From NCBI GenBank assembly GCA_030159075.1, contig BROG01000351.1, positions 1 through 64,000 of the forward strand: a DNA stretch of 64,000 bases, read 5' to 3'. The translations under genes were made by a program, and so were the position numbers. The notes beneath the pieces are model-generated. The model searched no databases, had not been told where the DNA came from, and saw nothing but the letters and a program-made list of their open reading frames with translations. Shown piece after piece: positions 35,191-46,199 of this stretch. The first letter of the stretch is position 1. Each line of letters begins with the position of its first letter. This DNA is from Atrina japonica (Eukaryota > Mollusca > Bivalvia > Pterioida > Pinnidae).

Positions 35191-35751
35191 TATTTACGTA
35201 TTGATCAATTATTAATCAACAAAATATTACTAAAATTTAATATTGTCGACATTCTATGTAGGTCAGTCTTCATATTATATATCATGGTGATTGATTAGGT
35301 GCCTACTTTCAATCAGTTCCACTCAAACAAAAGGGTTTACAGGAGAATGCAACGATTTCTTTTAATGATAGAACTTTGCGAAATAAGAAAATCACTTAGT
35401 TTATCGATTGTGTTTAATGAATGATTGTACAGAAGATAAAGTCGATGATAATACATACACGACTTAGGTATTCCTACGATATCATACGAAATTCATACGG
35501 GCAAGGTTGTTTTGTTTACACGTGGAAATTCTAATGTTGACCGGTATATATATGCACTATGACTATTTTCTCACTGTGTATTCCAGAATGTGCTACGCTC
35601 TTTTTTGTTGATCTAACAGGCATTACATAATCAGAGCTGTATTATTCATCACCTCGCTGCAGTACTTTCAGTACTTTGATTAAAGTAGGCTATGCTATGT
35701 ATTCAATTTTTCAGTTAACAGAAATATTTTATAGTAAAACACTTTCAACAG

Positions 35752-37420
35752 GACCTTACTTAGCTATTACACCCGTGTAGTGACTATATTACAACGAGAC
35801 TTTGCTTAACTATAACACCCAAGCGATGACTATATTTCACAGGGACCTTACTTAACTCTAATAGACGAACGGTGATTAAATTACACTGAAACCTTACTTA
35901 ACTATAATATCCGAGCAGTTACTATATTAAATAGGGATCTAGCTTCCATAATATCCGGGCGGTGATTTTATTACACTAAGATTAACACCCGAGCAGCTAC
36001 ATTATAACACCAGTGCGTTACTTAACTATAACACCTGAACAGTGACTATATTACATTGGGACCTTACTTAACTATAACACTCCCTCGGTGACTATATCAA
36101 CTGATGATTACTTAATTATAACACCAGAGAAGCGACTATATTGCCCTGGGACTAACTTAAATATAACCCGAGTAGTGACTATATCACATTCGGGTTTATT
36201 TAACTATACCACCTGAGTAGTAAGTATATTACACTGGGACTTACTTAACTATAACACCCGCGCGGTGATTATATTACAACAGGCACTTTGTTTACTATAA
36301 CACTCAAATAGTGACTATATTACACTGAAACATACTTAACTATAACAATGACTTTATTACACTGTGACTTACTATAACTCCCGAGTTGTGAATATATTGC
36401 ACTGGGACTAACTTAACTATAACATCCTTATAGTAACTATATTGAAATGAGACTAACTTAACTATAGCACCCGAGTAGTGACTACTACACTGGGACTTAC
36501 TTAACATACCTAACTAACAGTGACTTTTTACACTGGGACTTAACTGTAACACCTGAGTTGTGTCTATATTGCACTGGGAGTAACTTAACTATAATACTCT
36601 AGTAGTTACTTTATAACTCTGGGACTTACTTAACTATAATACCCGCACGTTGACTATATTACACTGGAACAAACTTTACTAATACCCGAATAGTAATTAT
36701 TTTACACTGGGAATTACTTCACTATAACACCTGCGTGGTGACTGTATTACAGGACGTTCTTAATTATAACATTCAAACAATGACTATATTACACTGGAAC
36801 TTAACTATAACAGTGACTTTATTATACTGGGACTAAACTATAACACCTGAGTTATGAATATATTGCACTGGAACTATATTAACTATAACACCCGAGTAGT
36901 AACTATATTAAAATGGGACTAACTTAACTATAACATCCGAGTAGTGACTACATTACAATGGGTTTGTTTGTTTGTTTATTGTTGTTTAACGTCCCACTCG
37001 AGAATATTTCACTCATATGGAGACGTCACCAAATGCCGGTGAAGGGCTTCAAATTTTGGCCTATGCTCGGCACTTACGGCCATTGAGCAGTAGGGTTCTT
37101 TAACGTGCCAACACCTACTGTGACACGGGACCTCCAGCTTTTACTGTCTTATCCGAAAGACAGGAAACCAACCTGTCGCCGGCGGGACTCGAACTCACGA
37201 CCTCACGATCCAGATTCGAGCGCGCTACCGACTGAGCCAGGCCGGCTCCATTTCAATGGGACTTACTTGACTATAGCACCCGAGTAGAAACTATATTACA
37301 CTGGCACTAACTTAACTATAACACTCGAATAGTGACTATATAACACTGGGACTAAACTATAACACCCGAGTAGTGACTATATTGCACTTGAACTAACTTC
37401 ACTTTAACACCCGAGCAGTA
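35752..37420 (+). repeat. Degenerate ~45-bp satellite array
   Basis: About thirty diverged units of the type CTTAACTATAACACCCGAGT followed by AGTGACTATATTACACTGGGA. Units vary in length and some are partial. It is interrupted at 36963-37248 by a SINE. The strong divergence between units implies an old or inactive array. Confidence 0.88.
36963..37248 (-). mobile_element. SINE S1 copy (minus strand) inside the satellite
   Basis: Reverse complement of the S1 consensus: tail (TTTG)n and TTATTGTTGTTTAACGTCCC at left, head with box B complement GGGACTCGAACTC and GAGCCAGGCCGGC at right. CATTACAATGGG at 36951-36962 is matched by CATTTCAATGGG at 37249-37260 (one mismatch). Confidence 0.92.
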
Positions 37421-37774
37421 TTCTAGATTTAATCGGTATTGTTTGCTAATTGTCTTGATTACTACAGTGTATTTTATTGAGTATAAATTAAATAGATAAC
37501 AAAGTGTTAACAGATGATCAAGGGAAATCATCAATGCACGATAAACGCAACGGACATAATCTTCATAGAATAAAGAACTGCATCCCCCAAAGAAATACTC
37601 ACGGAGATGATAATGGGGTATAGCCTGCAATGTACTTTCTAAGCTCCATATATAACTACATGAAACCTATTAGAATACGTCAATTAACCGAATTAGGGGG
37701 CTTTTTGTTATTTTCACTGTTTTAAATCAATAGAGCTATGTACGAGTACTCAAACAGTTTTTAATAATGAAAAT

Positions 37775-37920
37775 TATACTACTACTACTACTACTACTAC
37801 TGCTGCTGCTGCTACTACTACTACTACTACTACTACTGCTACTGCTACTGCTACTGATACTACTACTACTACTACTACTACTGCTACTACTACTGCTACT
37901 ACTACTACTACTACTGATAA
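37775..37920. repeat. TAC/TGC trinucleotide microsatellite
   Basis: A ~145-bp CTA/CTG repeat with interspersed TGC blocks. It gives poly-Ser or poly-Val frames on the minus strand that are not genes. Confidence 0.95.
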
Positions 37921-38039
37921 TAATAATGAAATAATAATTATAGTAATATAACAAAAATTATAATCATGACTTGTGTATTTATTGGAAATTGATCGAACGA
38001 TAAAGTCATGTTGTTTAACATATTCGCAATGCATGACTG

Positions 38040-39320
38040 AGCAAAAGGTATAGATAACTATTTAAACTTATGATTTGGCTGTTCACATTATGGCTTAATT
38101 TAGAACAAGAAGGGAAGGCACAATGCGTGACTTCAAACGAACTTGTCACGAAATACAATATTTCCGTACTGAAGTTATGAGAAGTAACCAACCATTATAA
38201 TTGTCTTTTCAATATTCCGATCAACAAAAATCAAGACCTTACACGGTTCGAAATTTTTGTAAAGTTTGACGTCAATAACAGTCCAATTTTAATTAAGTTG
38301 TTGATAGGAGATAATCAGAAAAACCTTCCTCATTTTGCTTTGTAATACTTTGAGGTAAACAGATAACATTAATTGTATTAATTAAATATTTAAATAATTT
38401 ACGCTTCATTTATATTCCTTCATAGACAGATTCTCATTTACAAATAAAAGCATTTGTCTGACGGACGTACTAGCATGGTGTTACCAATTTATCGACCATG
38501 CTCATATTAATATATATGTTTTAAATAGCTGCAAGTAATTGTGTCTGAGCATCGTATACGATATCTATAATTTGTAAGTATAAATTTATTCAACTTGAAA
38601 AAATTAAGTAACATGATAAAAGTACATATTTTGATAATTTTGTAATCTTGCCATTAAACTCTGAAAAATAAACTTTAAACACATATACGATTAGACGGTG
38701 TGTGATCGATTTCTCTAAATGAATTTTAATTTTGTAGTTATTGCCGAATGAAATATGCAATGGTTAAGTTCTGTTTGTAAATGCCCGAGAAATTTATGCA
38801 TTAAAAATATATTTTATTATATTGTAAGTTGTAACTGAGAAATAACTATATTACAGAAACGATCGTCCTAAAGCATTTGTTCTGACCTTTTTTCTAAAAC
38901 TAAAACTTTGGTAATATAGATAACATCTCTCGATCATGTGTACCATATATGCCATGTAGCTGAAAAGTTAGTCTGGGGCATTTTGATGGACAAAGCACAT
39001 TTTTAGGGAGGTGGTAGATTTCTGGGACACTTTCACGGAGAATTAAAACCATAACTGAGCAGCAATGTATATATCTCATTAGTAACAAGCTTTCTTGGAA
39101 TTGAGGAATACATTTTGCGTACATTCATGTCCGACCGTCCCTTGCATATATTCTGTTAGGATCTGTAACATGCAAATGTGTGTTAGCATTGCCCCTAAAA
39201 TGCTAAAAGCTGTGATTGTTTCAAAATATGTAACTATTGATATGGACTATTACTATTATATATCAAAATATATGTGAATTATATATACTGCTATGACTCC
39301 AAAGCCACATGTGACTAATG
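38040..39320. other. No gene seen
   Basis: AT-rich spacer with no recognised element. Confidence 0.5.
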
Positions 39321-39323
39321 TAA

Positions 39324-39328
<5 letters not shown>

Positions 39329-39364
<36 letters not shown>

Positions 39365-39378
39365 TCAATACTATGTAA

Positions 39379-39439
<61 letters not shown>

Positions 39440-39460
39440 ATATATATATTATATATATAT
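39329..39460. repeat. AT microsatellite, several blocks
   Basis: Two long TA repeats separated by a short unique segment (ACTCAATACTATGTAACTAA). Confidence 0.95.
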
Positions 39461-39479
39461 CGTATTTCGCTTCGCTTGA

Positions 39480-40488
39480 TAAAGGCCAAGGGGTCGAAAA
39501 TTTGTGAATATTGAGTGTTTTACTATTTTTTCGCATAACGATACTCCGCTTTGTATGACATTGAATTTTATTCAAATAAAACATTTTGTGTTTTCGTATA
39601 TAGTAAATATGAGTGATATTATAGTAATTTTCTAATTTTCTAGGATTCGTCGGTTAAAACGTTGGGGCACCATGAGAATTATTTTTCTAGAAATTACATG
39701 TACATGTAAACGATCGTCAAAAAGGACATTACTTTCGACATGTGTAATTGTTAAAGGCAAACCAAATATTTGCAGATAAACTCAGAATAATCCAAAAAAG
39801 TGATAAGAAAATGAATTATCAGGAAGTTGAGTTTCGCTACATATTTGTTGGAGTGCACTTTATACGGATCATATAAATGTTAATACAATTGCTTGTGATA
39901 GGCATAATTACTATAATACACTTAAAAATATCCTATAGGAACACGATAGCATCATTAAAGTATCACCACAATGGCTAAGTGATTGACTGAATTACCACTA
40001 GAGAACGCACATAGTTGTAAAAACACTTGTATATTTTTATGAGTTATATATTCCTTATCTGATGGTACTTAAAGTCAAAACACTTACTGTATTCATTGTA
40101 ATGTTATTTTTGAATACATTGAAGTGGGGCGTTAAATTCCTTATTGTCATAATACTTACATCCCAGTAATATTATCACTGGTGTAATTAAAATACAACGC
40201 ACACTGTTTTAAAGTTCCGTTTTTCCTTCTTTGCAAAATGAAATATTCTTTTTTAGTGAAAAAATAATATAAAATTGATCACTTGTATTAAGATAAAGAG
40301 AAAGAGTTATACCGTTTAAAGATGCATTGACTTCTATATATTAAAGTATACTCAACCTATGTCCAAAATTGTTTAATTACGTTTATTTCATCAGGTAATT
40401 TTGATATTTTCAAGTTTAATTGACAATACAGTTTTTGACCGTACACGTTGTAATCTGTGAAGTGAAAGAGCACTTTTAATAATACTTA

Positions 40489-40489
<1 letters not shown>
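39480..40489. other. No gene seen
   Basis: AT-rich spacer. Confidence 0.5.
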
Positions 40490-40521
<32 letters not shown>

Positions 40522-40525
40522 TACA

Positions 40526-40586
<61 letters not shown>

Positions 40587-40587
40587 G
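40490..40587. repeat. Compound ACT then AAT microsatellite
   Basis: (ACT)n passes into (AAT)n at about 40525. Confidence 0.95.
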
Positions 40588-41039
40588 CGACATATGCTAT
40601 CAGAACAAAAGACTAACAGCACAAAAAAGTGTTAGGTAACTGATATGGGAAAGTATAGTAGTATTCAGAATATATAAAGCAGCATTAGCGGGCGTGATTT
40701 TTTCTTTAAGTGATAATATATCCTTATATAAAGATATAAAGTTCTCATTAATTACACGTGCACATATTGACTTTTTTAAAAGGTCTACGAATTTGAAAAT
40801 AATAAATAATATTAGTGGGCATGTATAAAAAAAACCAAATGGTATTGTGGGCAATATCAATACCGACCTCACATCGGAAAGTTCGTAGACATGCGTAGTC
40901 ATGTTTTCATCCTAATGGAATAAAACGTATTTAAAGTGAATTCTCTCTACCCGAATTTAGTAATTTTATTTATCTATTTGAGGAAAACACAAAATAAAAG
41001 GCTAAAATAGTCCGATTACTTCGGTGTCTATATATATTA

Positions 41040-41475
41040 TTGCTGGTCACCTCGTACCCAAGTCAAATTGGCACCGAGTGATTTCGGCTCTTCGGAAAAT
41101 GGAAATCGGCATTTAATGTGATTGATTCGGCACTTAATGTGGTTGAATCGGCACTTGGAAATAACAGTTTTGGCATGTGTTGATATTAATTTGAAACTAT
41201 GAATGTGTTCATAACGGCACCAATGAAAATTCATCTCAATGGGTTCTAAAAAGTAATTTCTATGAGCAAATGTAAAAAATTCGAATTAACTTACATTCCA
41301 TATATTCCATATATTTCAGTAGACTTCGAAAAGTGTAAATTCGGATTATTCATATACATCTCTACACAATGCAGAATTTATATACATTTTATCATAGTGT
41401 CGACAATAAAATTACTTGGAAGCAATTGCCGAAATCACTTGCACTTTCCGAAATTACTTGAGTACTAAATCACCA
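41040..41475. mobile_element. Foldback-type element with GGCACC/GATTTCGGC subrepeats, second copy
   Basis: The left part has GGCACCGAGTGATTTCGGC and two copies of ATTCGGCACTTAATGTG. The right part has the complementary order (GCCGAAATCACTTGC, CCGAAATTACTTGAG). The same motif set terminates the element at 886-1740. Confidence 0.5.
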
Positions 41476-41552
41476 AGAAAGAAAATACCTATGGATTCTG
41501 TTTTACAGTACAGGTGTCATTAGGTGTCAATATGCATAATCTCACTGAGGTG

Positions 41553-41905
41553 CCGCGAGAACCGTCGTGGCTCCACGGCAGAGTGTTCGATTCGTAACCT
41601 GAGGGTCGCGGGTTCGAGCCTCGGCGGAGGTGACTGGTTTTCCCTGTCCTTTGGATGAGACAGTAAAAACGGAGGTCCCATGTCAGGTTGTAAATTTTGA
41701 ATTTACTGGATGGGTGTATATACAAAATTTACAACATGACAACAACATGACACCTGTGTCACAGTAGGTATCGCACGTTAAATAACCCTCACTGCCCAAT
41801 GGCCGTTAGTGCCGATCACAGGCCAAAATTTGAAGCCCTTCACTGGCATTTGATGACGTCTCCATATGAGTGAAAAATTCTTGAGTGGGACGTTAAACAA
41901 CAACA
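41553..41905 (+). mobile_element. SINE with a different tRNA-like head on the S1 body, carrying a hairpin insertion
   Basis: The head is GTGGCTCCACGGCAGAGTG through box B GCGGGTTCGAGCC, clearly different from the GTCGGTAGCGC head. The downstream body (TTTGGATGAGACAGTAAAA, CACGTTAAATAACCC, TTTGAAGCCCTTCACTGGCA, GGGACGTTAAACAACAA) is the S1 body. The body is interrupted between about 41686 and 41750 by extra sequence bounded by the exact inverted repeat GTTGTAAATTTT / AAAATTTACAAC. Confidence 0.8.
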
Positions 41906-42727
41906 AATCAGGTGGCGATCGAAGTCACTACTGTCCGTGTAGCTCACTTCTAAAATAAGAATACCTAACTTAAAATTGGAATCATTTAGCTGAATAAAAG
42001 TCTAATATCTCACTGGAGTTGTTGAATAACGTTTTAATATTCTCTACATAATACAAATTCCATGGAGATGGGCGTTTGCAATGTTAAAAACATCTCCCGC
42101 CGGACCGGGTTTTGTGTGCTTACTGTGACGTCATTAGTCAGCGGTTATAAATATTCCCAGGCCTATCATATGTACGCGGAAAGTACTCTCGGCCAAATAA
42201 AATGAAAACTACCGATATAGTTATTTATATACAAACAGCAGAGAAAACGTTTAAATATTATAAATAACAACACAGTTTTACTAAAAATGGCAACACACAT
42301 GCTCAATACGAACGTTTATGTCAATAGGACCTCATCAGTTCGACAGATGAGCTCGAATTAAATGATAATGTATATTTCAGAAAGAAAATAGTGGTATCAT
42401 ACAAGCTAAATGTATTGCTAAATCTATCTTATAGTACACATTCTTAAAAAGATCATTGACAACCATAGCTTTTGTGAAATTTAAAATTTAAATAGAAGAA
42501 TCCCATCGAAATATTACTTTAGTATAAAATAACTAAATATGATGCAAGGACATTTTAATTTGTATATAACTGCTGCATACATATCCTCCACATTTCTATC
42601 ATGAAATGCCAATAATAGTATGACATCATTGTTTTAAACATCAATGATAGTATCTTGACATACGAAATGTCGTATGTGATATCGAAATATGGTTATACAA
42701 AAGAATTCTCCTATTAATCTGGATAAG

Positions 42728-42795
42728 GTTTGTCACTCAGTCGGTCGAGGTTATTGTCTTGGAACGATTCGTCATGGGTGCGAGCTTTCATTGTA
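42728..42795 (+). repeat. tRNA-like SINE head remnant
   Basis: TCACTCAGTCGGTCGAGG resembles box A and GGGTGCGAGC resembles a decayed box B. No body is recognisable. Confidence 0.3.
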
Positions 42796-43117
42796 ACTTC
42801 ACTCAACCAGCAAATCTCGGGGACATCTTCGAAGATGATCGGAAAGTAATCAGACGCCATGTCTTGTTTCAGTTTCCATGTAAACTCAAAAATATTTATG
42901 ATTTTTATGCATCTGTACTATGTTTTCGACAGTAAATCATATTGTCGGGTGATTATTTTATGGTATACAATCGTTTCATGATTATTACACACTTTCCGAA
43001 AAAATATTCCTAACTTAGCTAATGCTGCTTTATAGAATTAGATGATCTTTTATTTTCTGTGGTCACAAAAATAACCGTTTTAATCTATTTTTATCTTTTC
43101 AGACACAGATATTCGGG

Positions 43118-44896
43118 ATGGGTGGCACAGATCCCGTGATGGGGCAAATTGCCGCATTTGAAAAATTGCTCCGTCATGCGATGTCAAGGTTTTCCAAAGA
43201 AAAATTACATGGGATGCTTCAGGTGGTATCAGCGGAAATAAGATCGACAACCAGATACCCAAGAGCGGCAAATACAGCAGCAGAAGCCAAAAAACCCACC
43301 ACGGCACAAGAAATAAAGGTGAAATCTATTCTACAAGTTAGAAGCGCAATCAAAAGTATTGAGAAAAGAGAACAAAAAGAAAAATTGTCTGACCAGGAAC
43401 AAAAGGCCTTGAGGTATTTCGAAACATTTGAAAATGATTTATCATATCTGTCCGATCTTAAAAAACATTTTGACGATAAAATTCACGATGTGCTTATAAT
43501 AGATTACTTTGATCCAAATGATAAAGTGAAAAAACCCTCCACATCAAGTTCGTCTCGTTCCAATACTGGTAAGGGAATTGAAAAGACAAAACACTCAAAG
43601 AATGAAAATAAATCTGGTGGAAAAACATCAGGTGATGATCAATATGTCATCAATGACAAAATTAGACTTTCTGAGGTGGTAAAAGAACTAAAGGATATTC
43701 AGTCCAAATGGGGAAACCTTTTAACAGAGAAGGAATTGAATATTGACGATTTTGATCCCGATAGTCACTATGAGCTAATGCAGTTTGCCAACATTTCGTC
43801 TATTGAACCTGTTTTACGCCTTGTTCCGGATGTTTTCGTAAAATGTCATAGATCAATCGACATTGCACGAGAGTGGTGGACATTGGCCCAATCAATCTAC
43901 AAAGATCGTCTCCCGTTAAAATCCAAGAGACCAAAGAAACAAGAAGATAGGAAAGATGTCGAAACAACAGTAGAAGCGGAGGAATTAAAAATTGACATTC
44001 CGGAATCTTACAGAGGTCCAACGATAAATGAGCAACAAGAAAATGAGATAAAAAAGAATATATCTGAAATTGGAATGTATATCAAAGAGCAAGAGATAAA
44101 GATGGAAAATCTTAATGAGGAGGTCAAAGTCTTAGAAACACGCGAGAGCCGCATTGATTTTTTAACAAATGAGTTTGAGCAGATGGATACACGAATTCAG
44201 GATGCACAAAAAGAATACAGTCATTTTCTACTTGAACGACAAAGAACGATAGATCAGATAAAAACGACGGCAAACGGCAACGGAAAGCATGATAGTCTGT
44301 CTGCAAAACGAAATTCTTTGGATTTTGAACTTACTAAACACCAAAACAAATTAAAATTGTTAGAATATGAAAAGGCAATGGTTCAAGAGGATTATTTGTT
44401 GGAACTGGAAATAAGACCGACGTTTATACATTTTACGGGTGACCTTAAGCAAAAAATTGAGGATCTAAAAGAAGTAATAGCAGAAAAGGAATCTGAAAAA
44501 CAACGTCTTGAGAAAGAATTAGAAAATCTGCTTGGAAATGGCGGGGGGAATGCGAAAGACAAAGATTTATCTGACTCTAAAAGTATTTCACGACAAATAA
44601 CCCGTTTAACAAAAGAAATCGCGGATGATCTACAAAATTTGGAAGAACTGGAATCAGATAGAACATTTGCATCTGAATCAGATGTAGATTTGACCCAGTA
44701 TCTTTCTGTGAGCAAATCCAGAGATTCAGCTCATCCTCAGACGAAAATCGTCAAAAACGACAGTCGTTCACGTTTATCAAGAGTTAGTGGACGGACATCT
44801 AAAAGTAGCAGCGATAATGGAGGAAAAGGAAAAAATTCAATCTATGCAAATAATTCATCAAGGATATCGAAGTCTACAGCCAAAGCAGTGTCTTAA
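43118..44896 (+). CDS. Coiled-coil protein of unknown function, 592 codons in one exon
   Basis: A long uninterrupted frame starts MGGTDPVMGQ and ends at TAA 44894-44896. The ATG lies 15 bp after a strong acceptor (TTTTATCTTTTCAG ending at 43102), and the five codons between acceptor and ATG are open in the same frame, so there may be an upstream exon and an earlier start. By eye: N-terminal helical part (1-120), Ser/Lys-rich linker (about 140-172), a segment with the aromatic-rich motif REWWTLAQSIYKDRLP (251-266), heptad-like coiled coils at about 302-375, 385-478 and 485-513, and a Ser/Arg-rich disordered tail (520-592). No signal peptide or membrane segment. Composition is highly charged (Glu/Lys), fitting a cytoskeletal or scaffold protein, but I recognise no family. 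The frame has no break, so it is probably a functional gene. Confidence 0.85.
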   Translation: MGGTDPVMGQIAAFEKLLRHAMSRFSKEKLHGMLQVVSAEIRSTTRYPRAANTAAEAKKPTTAQEIKVKSILQVRSAIKSIEKREQKEKLSDQEQKALRYFETFENDLSYLSDLKKHFDDKIHDVLIIDYFDPNDKVKKPSTSSSSRSNTGKGIEKTKHSKNENKSGGKTSGDDQYVINDKIRLSEVVKELKDIQSKWGNLLTEKELNIDDFDPDSHYELMQFANISSIEPVLRLVPDVFVKCHRSIDIAREWWTLAQSIYKDRLPLKSKRPKKQEDRKDVETTVEAEELKIDIPESYRGPTINEQQENEIKKNISEIGMYIKEQEIKMENLNEEVKVLETRESRIDFLTNEFEQMDTRIQDAQKEYSHFLLERQRTIDQIKTTANGNGKHDSLSAKRNSLDFELTKHQNKLKLLEYEKAMVQEDYLLELEIRPTFIHFTGDLKQKIEDLKEVIAEKESEKQRLEKELENLLGNGGGNAKDKDLSDSKSISRQITRLTKEIADDLQNLEELESDRTFASESDVDLTQYLSVSKSRDSAHPQTKIVKNDSRSRLSRVSGRTSKSSSDNGGKGKNSIYANNSSRISKSTAKAVS

Positions 44897-45381
44897 AATA
44901 ATCTTAGAAACTTTGCTTAGCTGTACTTGTTGTGTTTGACTTTACGGAGCACGAACATGATGTGTATCTGCGACAATTTACTAGTATTCTCACTGTGAAC
45001 AGGTATCATTATCAGGGAGATGTACTGGTGATGTGATTAACTGGTTTTTAAAGATATAGAAAATGTTTCTCAATTTTACTCTAGATCTAAATTCTGCAAA
45101 TGTACACTGAACGACTGATTTTATGTAAACGTAAAATAATTTTACAATAAGGTTTAATGTCATTTGAAAATATAACGTAAATTAAACGTCAATTTTCTTT
45201 GTTTTTTCTGTAATTATTGCCCAATTCACATACCTTGGTGGGTTGGAGTAACCTTTATCATTATGATTAAAACATTTTTACGACGTAATCTTTTGTTTTC
45301 TGTCGTCCAATATTTCAAAGAATGGACAGGTAGCACTTGTATTAGTCCAGTATTTTACATTTAGGTGTCCATTATTTTGTA

Positions 45382-45387
45382 AATAAA
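45382..45387 (+). terminator. Candidate poly(A) signal of the coiled-coil gene
   Basis: The canonical AATAAA 486 bp after the stop codon. A minus-strand AATAAA lies at 45435-45440, so two convergent 3' ends may meet here. Confidence 0.35.
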
Positions 45388-45607
45388 TACAAAGAAGGAA
45401 CAAAACATTGCATAATGATAAAATGTTCACAAAATTTATTGATGAAAAGTTAAAACATAACTATGAAACTGAGGGTGTCTTGGACAGTAAATCCCAAGAT
45501 AAAATTTATTCAAGGTAAAAAAGAAATAAGAAACAACTCCTTAATTAGAAAAATCAAGCAAACTTCACATATACAGATAAACCATATGCCTGTATACCGG
45601 TATTAAC

Positions 45608-45742
45608 TTATTTGGAGTTTTTGTCACTTTTCTCATGCTCCATATCTTCAAAAGATGTTTTGATCTCGCATGATTTCCTTTTCCCGTTTTGAACAATATT
45701 ATCAATTAGTTTCAATTGATTCTCTGATGTTCTCTTCTAGCC
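45608..45742 (-). CDS. Candidate minus-strand terminal exon, function unknown
   Basis: On the minus strand an open segment from an AG at about 45743 runs through SENQLKLIDNIVQNGKRK and SFEDMEHEKSDKNSK to a stop at 45608-45610. A minus-strand AATAAA lies ~170 bp further on. The composition looks coding. A neighbouring frame upstream (KMDIDQMLSEARREH) may belong to the same gene through a frameshift or splice. The acceptor lacks a good pyrimidine tract, so confidence is low. Confidence 0.22.
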
Positions 45743-45952
45743 TCTGACAGCATTTGATCAATATCCATTTTTTCTGATATCAACTGTTTGTCATTGCTTG
45801 TGCTTATTACAAATGGGTAGTGCCCCACAGAGAAAGATTAGAAAACAACCCTTCAAATCATACCTTTTTACAACTTTATCCAAATGTTTGTTGTAAATGG
45901 TGGACTCTGACCGGAACGTCATCGAACCATACATTCACACTTGGATTTTTCT

Positions 45953-46027
45953 TTGGACTAAGCTCAGTTGGTAAGAGCGTCCTGGTAGTGTTAGGAAGGT
46001 CCTGGATTCGGTTCCCGGTCTGGCCGC
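45953..46027 (+). repeat. tRNA-like sequence (SINE head or tRNA pseudogene)
   Basis: AGCTCAGTTGGTAAGAGCG is a good box A and GGATTCGGTTCCCGG a variant box B, but the acceptor and anticodon stems do not fold properly. It is followed by non-tRNA sequence, so it is read as a SINE head. Confidence 0.45.
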
Positions 46028-46199
46028 ACATTTTTCCTCACCTGTCACACTGCTAAAAAGACATTTGAATGCCCTTGACCTGTAGCAGTCCATTAAGTTC
46101 ATAATGAAAAACAAAGTATTCATGTATAGTAAAATTAGGTGTAACCGTTTTAGTTGGGTAGCACTGTTCACTGTTACCTGTAGCAGACCGCTCAGTTAT

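Noticed and set aside
37736..38034. Poly-Ser and poly-Val minus-strand frames
   Set aside because: They are translations of a TAC/TGC microsatellite.
39324..39584. Tyr/Ile repeat proteins over AT microsatellites
   Set aside because: They are translations of TA dinucleotide repeats.
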